Shown: one piece after another, positions 52,103-56,529 of the stretch | Numbering within the stretch: the stretch's first letter is position 1 | Layout of the letters: each line of letters starts with the position of its first letter | Assembly (NCBI GenBank): GCA_964459845.1 | Contig: CAYWOC010000011.1 | Location: forward strand, 1-56,529 | Source: CALZFJ01 sp964459845 | GTDB lineage: Bacteria > Bacteroidota > Bacteroidia > Bacteroidales > Muribaculaceae | Direction of reading: 5' to 3' | Length of the DNA: 56,529 nucleotides | Made by a program: the position numbers and the translations under genes | Notes under the pieces: generated by a model | What the model was told of the DNA's origin: nothing | The model's input: only the letters and a program-made list of their open reading frames with translations | Database searches by the model: none

Positions 52103-54109
52103 TTATTTCACAACCACCTTTGTAGCTTTCTTATCCACTACCACGATGTAGCATCCAGCAGCACACTTAACGTTTGCCTTGCCTGTGCTGACGAGCGCGC
52201 CACCAAGTGTATAGACTTCGATTTGGCTTGCTTCGCCGATAACGTTAATCTCACCGTTGCCACCAACTACCTTAGCTGTAGCGTCGGCTGCGACTTCTTC
52301 AGCGCCCACATTGTCAGTAACTGTCATCTTGCCAGTTGTGAGGTCGATGTTTACTACAATTGTCTTAGTCTCGTCGGCCGCTATAGGGCTGAAAGAGAAT
52401 CCGGCGTTAGCATCTGTTGTCTTAACGATATCAACAGGAGTATTCATCGTTACAGGAGTATAGCCACTGGCAGGAGCATAACGGTTGGCATTTGCAGTGG
52501 TCCAATCTCCAGAAGAAGTACCCGGAGTAGATGTGAATGCAAAATATGCTACGCCATAAGTGCTGCTAAGATCTACAGTGCCTTTGTATTGACCTTCACT
52601 TCCCTCAACCGCTTCTATAGGATAAGTTGTGTCGTCGGCTTGCCAGTATCCGTAAGGAGATGCAGTATTACCTATAGCATAAAGCTTAGCAGGATATTCT
52701 ACGGCAGCCTCAGCAGTAAATTCATATTTGCTTGCAGCATCGATAGCTGTCTCTTCGCTTTCGCGAGGCAAAGCCACAACTTTAAGCCACTCGCCCGAGT
52801 TGCCCACGATGTAAAGGTTGTTAGCAAGGTCCCAAGCCATATCGTTGCAGTTGGTGCCGATAGTGGTTGAAAACTCATATTGCAGATTCAATGCAATCTT
52901 GCCGTCTTCGCCCTTAGTTATCTTGTAGATGCCAACATTTGCTTTCTTGTTTGCTATGGCTACAAGTGAGAAGTCGTGGTTGAACTTGAAGCCGCCACCG
53001 CCGCACACGGTCTTGATATCCTGATAGTCTTCCACGCCTTGTGCATTTAGGTGGATAAGCGCAGGCTGCTCGCCCGAAGGGGTAGAACGGTATTGGCAAT
53101 ACCATATTCCGCCATCGTTGTCGTAGGTCACTGTCGCATTGGTTGCCGAAATGGTGTATTGTCCTGTCAGTGCGTCTATGTTTGCGCTTGGCTCTTTGTC
53201 CCAAGTCTTTGATGTGCCTACGTTGTATTCATCGGTGCGGAACCCTGCATAAGAGAATCCAGCGCCAGCTTTGTTGGATGAAAGGACAAGCATCTTCAGG
53301 TTGTCACCACTGCCCTTGAAATCGAAGCTCACCACTTGCGCTCCCATAAATTTATCGTCGGCTGTAACGATTTCGCTTTTGTCGTTCACTGTGCCTTTGA
53401 AGAACTCGGTGAAGTCGGCATCAAGATCATCGGGATTAACCTCATATATTGAGTTTTGAGTGCCGTCGAAGCCCATACGACCTACGAAGATACGTCCATC
53501 TTCAGTCAAACGAATCTTTTTAGGGTCGAGATAAGACGTAGAGCCTTCTTTTCCAGCTTTCAGGCTGAGTCCTCCCTTAAATGCAAGTCCGCCGTCCTTT
53601 GTCTTGATTGAATTAAGTTGTGGATCGAAAGCATAAAGTCCTATGCCGTCGGTGGAGCTGAGGTAGCCGGCTTTGTTTGGCGCGATTGCCTCGGTAGTGA
53701 TTATACGGCCAAAGTGCGCACTTTCTGTATTTGCATCCACGATGATGCCGTGAGGAGCATACAGCTTGAATGCTGTGGCATCAATTGTAGGCTTTGTCAC
53801 ATTCTCGCTGGATGCCACCACGCGGAATGAGTATTTCTTTCCAGCAGTCAAATCTGCCAATGGCACTGTGACGGTGTTTGCGCCGTCGGTCTTTACAGTT
53901 CCTTCAACCTCCTTGCACACCGCTCCTTCCGAAACGAGTTGCACCTTCACAGCCTTAGCAGTTGTGTTCAGTCGATAAGACACCGTAGCTTCTGTCGCGC
54001 TTTTATCCACCTTGATGTCGTAGGCATAAGCATTACGAGCATCCACGGTCTGTGTTACGCCAAGCGCACACAGCGATGTAAGAAATGCACCGAGTAATTG
54101 TTTCTTCAT
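52103..54109 (-). CDS. Large secreted protein with beta-propeller-like region and T9SS-type tail
   Basis: A 668-residue exported protein (signal peptide to about residue 24). Residues about 28-110 resemble a fibronectin-III-like sandwich; about 115-450 form repeated beta strands of the NHL/propeller type (GIIVDANTESAHFGRIITTE and DMAWDLANNLYIVGNSGEWL); about 470-590 resemble the SusE/SusF outer-membrane starch-binding module (AIGNTASPYGYW). The last 60 residues (INVIGEASQIEVYTLGGALV and YIVVVDKKATKVVVK) look like a type A T9SS sorting tail. It may bind a glycan at the surface. The terminal tail is shorter than usual, so the T9SS call is moderate. Confidence 0.75.
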   Translation of the reverse strand: MKKQLLGAFLTSLCALGVTQTVDARNAYAYDIKVDKSATEATVSYRLNTTAKAVKVQLVSEGAVCKEVEGTVKTDGANTVTVPLADLTAGKKYSFRVVASSENVTKPTIDATAFKLYAPHGIIVDANTESAHFGRIITTEAIAPNKAGYLSSTDGIGLYAFDPQLNSIKTKDGGLAFKGGLSLKAGKEGSTSYLDPKKIRLTEDGRIFVGRMGFDGTQNSIYEVNPDDLDADFTEFFKGTVNDKSEIVTADDKFMGAQVVSFDFKGSGDNLKMLVLSSNKAGAGFSYAGFRTDEYNVGTSKTWDKEPSANIDALTGQYTISATNATVTYDNDGGIWYCQYRSTPSGEQPALIHLNAQGVEDYQDIKTVCGGGGFKFNHDFSLVAIANKKANVGIYKITKGEDGKIALNLQYEFSTTIGTNCNDMAWDLANNLYIVGNSGEWLKVVALPRESEETAIDAASKYEFTAEAAVEYPAKLYAIGNTASPYGYWQADDTTYPIEAVEGSEGQYKGTVDLSSTYGVAYFAFTSTPGTSSGDWTTANANRYAPASGYTPVTMNTPVDIVKTTDANAGFSFSPIAADETKTIVVNIDLTTGKMTVTDNVGAEEVAADATAKVVGGNGEINVIGEASQIEVYTLGGALVSTGKANVKCAAGCYIVVVDKKATKVVVK

Positions 54110-54183
54110 AATTCTGTAAATGATTTAGTTTGTAATTATGTTATGTTTATGTTATCTATATCGCACATTTTATTTGCGATGTT

Positions 54184-54214
54184 CAAAGTTATGCAAAAGC
54201 CTAATCATTTCAAA
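54184..54214 (-). promoter_or_regulatory. Promoter of the large secreted protein gene
   Basis: Minus strand: TTTG (54214-54211), 19 nt, TAACTTTG (54191-54184). Leader about 68 nt. Confidence 0.75.
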
Positions 54215-54327
54215 ACAAAAATCGCAAAAATTCACAGAAATATGCCAATTATCCACACATTACATAATATTTACTCCAAATCAGCCTTTAATCTAAGCCA
54301 TCCTCGCCAAAGATGAGTCGCCTATGA

Positions 54328-54359
54328 TTTGGATAATTACAGAAAAGGGTGTAGCTTTG
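54328..54359 (+). promoter_or_regulatory. Promoter of the helicase gene
   Basis: TTTG (54328-54331), 20 nt, TAGCTTTG (54352-54359). Only 5 nt separate the box from the ATG at 54365, so the message is probably leaderless. Confidence 0.7.
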
Positions 54360-54364
54360 CGTCT

Positions 54365-55846
54365 ATGAATGATGACCTGCGTGAAAATATCCCCACAGCC
54401 CGTGAACGTGAGACCGACGAGAAGATGCTGAAGTTCGGAGAGATTATGCTCGGATTCTTGAGCTATGAGCCTAATGCGTCGCAGTCGATGCTGATTGCGG
54501 CATTCTCGCGTTTTTGCCTGTTTTCGCCGAGCGACTCGGTGTTTCTCCTGAATGGCTATGCCGGCACAGGGAAGACATCGATGACAGGTGCGCTTGTGAA
54601 AGCTCTTTCCTATATCAATCGCAAGACCATCCTGCTCGCACCCACCGGGCGTGCGGCAAAGGTTTTCTCTGAATATTCTGGAGCTTCGGCGTTCACAATA
54701 CACCGCAAGATTTACAGGCAGAAGAGCTATTCGCCCGAATATGGCAATTTCTCCATCGCCGAGAACAAATATTCAAATGCGGTCTTCATCGTTGATGAGG
54801 CATCCATGATAGGCAACGCTGCCGCTGCCGAGGGCGCAGCATTCGGCACCGGGCGGCTGCTCGACGACCTTGTGCATTATGTATATAGCGGCAACAACTG
54901 CCGCTTGATTATTCTCGGCGACAACGCCCAGCTTCCGCCAGTGGGATTCGACGAAAGCCCCGCTCTCAGCGAGAAGGTGCTTGCCGGATATGGGCTGAAT
55001 GTGTTCCCGTTCTCGCTCACCGATGTGGTGCGTCAGGGGCAGGATTCGGGTGTGCTTGAAAATGCCACACGTTTCCGCAACGCTATCGACCGCATGCAAC
55101 GAGGCACGCTGCTCCAGCTCTTGGCTCCACGGCTGCGGCTCAGCGGATACCACGACATCGAGATGCTGTCGAGCGAATATCTGCTTGAAAAAATTTCCGA
55201 CTGCTATGACCGTGACGGGATAGCCGACACCATCATAATCACACGTTCCAACAAGCGTGCCACGCTGTTCAACCTCGGCATCCGCAACCAGATTCTCTAC
55301 CGCGAGGACGAACTCGTGAGCGGCGACCTGCTGCTTGTGGCTAAAAACAATTATTTCTGGAGCGAGGAGTATGAACAAATGGACTTCATAGCCAACGGCG
55401 ACATGGCTCGGGTATCGAGGGTGAGAGGCTCACATAAGATGTACGGCTTCCGCTTTGCCGATGTGACACTTGAATTTCCCGACCACGAGGTGGAAATCGA
55501 TGCCAAGGTGATTCTCGATGCACTCACGACCGACGCTCCGGCACTGACACGCGAACAGAGCGACCGGCTCTTCATAGAGGTGCAGCAGGAGCTGGAGGGC
55601 GACAAGCGGGCGCGATACCGCGCGCTGAAGAAGCACCCATATTTCAACGCTCTTCAAGTGAAATACGGCTACACGGTGACCTGCCACAAGGCGCAAGGCG
55701 GACAATGGAGAAATGTGTTTATCGATATGGGAGCGATTCCCGACGACTCGCTTGTGTCGATAGATTTCTACCGATGGCTATACACAGCACTCACACGGGC
55801 ATCGAAGCATGTATATCTCATCAATTCTCGTCTGGAGTGGATTTAG
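54365..55846 (+). CDS. RecD-like superfamily 1 DNA helicase
   Basis: A 493-residue ATP-dependent helicase. Walker A NGYAGTGKTSMTGAL, motif II FIVDEASM, motif III LGDNAQLPPVGFD, and the C-terminal UvrD/RecD motif TCHKAQGGQWRNVFIDMG with the final YTALTRASKHVYLI. No RecB/RecC genes are near, so it is of the stand-alone RecD2/ATP-dependent exoDNAse type common in Bacteroidetes. The frame is open from a TTG at 54329, but that codon is inside the promoter, so the ATG at 54365 is used. The 3' end overlaps the next, convergent gene by 26 nt. Confidence 0.9.
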   Translation: MNDDLRENIPTARERETDEKMLKFGEIMLGFLSYEPNASQSMLIAAFSRFCLFSPSDSVFLLNGYAGTGKTSMTGALVKALSYINRKTILLAPTGRAAKVFSEYSGASAFTIHRKIYRQKSYSPEYGNFSIAENKYSNAVFIVDEASMIGNAAAAEGAAFGTGRLLDDLVHYVYSGNNCRLIILGDNAQLPPVGFDESPALSEKVLAGYGLNVFPFSLTDVVRQGQDSGVLENATRFRNAIDRMQRGTLLQLLAPRLRLSGYHDIEMLSSEYLLEKISDCYDRDGIADTIIITRSNKRATLFNLGIRNQILYREDELVSGDLLLVAKNNYFWSEEYEQMDFIANGDMARVSRVRGSHKMYGFRFADVTLEFPDHEVEIDAKVILDALTTDAPALTREQSDRLFIEVQQELEGDKRARYRALKKHPYFNALQVKYGYTVTCHKAQGGQWRNVFIDMGAIPDDSLVSIDFYRWLYTALTRASKHVYLINSRLEWI

Positions 55847-56318
55847 GACGGCGGTCTTTCTTTATGTGTATGCTCCCCCCTATCTCATGGATTTCACGCG
55901 CAAGGAATTTATTGAACGAGAACGGAAGCACCGACAGGATTGCCGACAGCAGAGCGGCAAGCAGCAAGGCATAGCCTACATTGAATCCGTAACCCAAATC
56001 CTTTATATTATAGAACTGCGGGAGCTGAATGTTCACGAAGTCCTTGGCATCGATGTAGAAGTATAGCCCCAAAGCTATAAAAGCAGCGGCAGCAAGACCC
56101 CAATAGCGGTTCTTCATGCAGTTGATTGCAATTCCGCCAAATCCGGCTACAAAAGGCACCAGCGAGAAGAGTATCTTCAGCCAGTCATCGGCATTTGAGA
56201 TAGTCTCGGCAGTGTATTTGAAACCTGTCCACCCCCCATCGAAAGCCACATCGAAAAATGGCAGGAAAAGATAGACAATCAGGAAAGCCACCAAAAGTAT
56301 GTTAGTTATCGGTTTCAT
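55821..56318 (-). CDS. Four-helix membrane protein of unknown function
   Basis: A 165-residue protein with about four hydrophobic helices (residues 5-22, 50-66, 72-89, 112-135), an extracytoplasmic loop DVAFDGGWTGFKYTA, and a basic, polar C-terminal tail (KKDRRPKSTPDEN). I do not recognise a family. The -7 box at 56324-56331 leaves only 5 nt before the ATG, so the message is probably leaderless. Its last 26 nt overlap the end of the helicase gene. Confidence 0.75.
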   Translation of the reverse strand: MKPITNILLVAFLIVYLFLPFFDVAFDGGWTGFKYTAETISNADDWLKILFSLVPFVAGFGGIAINCMKNRYWGLAAAAFIALGLYFYIDAKDFVNIQLPQFYNIKDLGYGFNVGYALLLAALLSAILSVLPFSFNKFLAREIHEIGGSIHIKKDRRPKSTPDEN

Positions 56319-56323
56319 TTATG

Positions 56324-56331
56324 CAAATTTA
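56324..56331 (-). promoter_or_regulatory. Promoter of the four-helix membrane protein gene
   Basis: Minus strand TAAATTTG, with CTTG (one mismatch to TTTG) 20 nt further upstream at 56355-56352. Confidence 0.55.
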
Positions 56332-56529
56332 AATATTATAGAGTGTAGCGGCAAGCGGTTAACGACTTGCCCGCACAATGAGTAAAATCAGTTATCAAAT
56401 GCGAATTTACGAAATATTGGCGGCATAAATGCACGATGTCACAATTTTTTAGCCAAAATTTACACTAAATAACAGAGGGTAGGTTCAATTGGCAAGTGCA
56501 AATTTAGCAATTTGTTTGAAGAACTCACA
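56332..56529. other. Right end of the window, no gene seen
   Basis: Contains an 18-nt sequence (56478-56495) that is the exact reverse complement of 6530-6547, and a minus-strand -7 box TAAATTTG (56499-56506). Nothing coding is evident. Confidence 0.4.

Overview
The window looks like Bacteroidales chromosome. Genes carry the Bacteroidetes promoter (TTTG, 19-21 nt, TAnnTTTG) in place of a classical -35/-10, and the gene content is typical of the order: DUF2851, DUF4924, LruC, GIN-domain, PorE and proteins with type IX secretion (T9SS) tails. A gut Muribaculaceae-like lineage is my inference. A run of ten Ns at 37437-37446 inside prfC shows that this is a scaffolded draft or metagenome assembly, and the sequences on its two sides do not agree well.

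Layout. 1-6.5 kb: tRNA-Phe, DUF2851 protein, mltG, DUF2007 protein, an AspT/YidE-type transporter and pepT. 6.5-10.5 kb: an AT-rich restriction-modification cassette of two cytosine-C5 methyltransferases around a DUF3883 nuclease-like protein. 10.5-24.9 kb: envelope and secreted functions: GIN-domain protein, serpin, a three-gene O-acylation operon (acyltransferase 3, MBOAT, SGNH/DltD-like), a histone H1-like protein, a secreted caspase with Sel1 repeats, a LruC lipoprotein, porE, and an operon of ribE, a phosphoesterase, a SPOR lipoprotein and a GNAT acetyltransferase. 25.3-33.3 kb: dnaK followed by an AT-rich island. 33.4-42.8 kb: mntH, a Crp/Fnr regulator, a DUF4924 protein, rfbD, prfC, an acyltransferase, a T9SS cargo protein and lpxA. 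42.8-56.5 kb: an RND efflux operon, ispH, cmk, ychF, a large secreted protein, a RecD-like helicase and a small membrane protein.

The most interesting part is 27.27-33.25 kb. It appears to be an island inserted at the 3' end of dnaK. The last 19 nt of the dnaK end region recur at 33231-33249 with only two silent changes, followed by what looks like the displaced original terminator. The island carries a HAD hydrolase and a symmetric restriction-modification system: an XRE regulator and two tandem paralogous MjaI-like endonuclease genes run rightward, while a second XRE regulator and two beta-class (N4/N6) methyltransferases run leftward. The two arms meet at a perfect 22-bp stem that contains both stop codons. 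Two decayed gene fragments flank the system. Diverged paired nucleases plus diverged paired methyltransferases suggest a heterodimeric enzyme with an asymmetric site.

Regulation visible in the sequence includes a palindromic DtxR/MntR-type operator laid over the mntH promoter, a sigma-54-like site before dnaK, palindromes at the promoters of both island regulators, and two probably leaderless genes near the right end.
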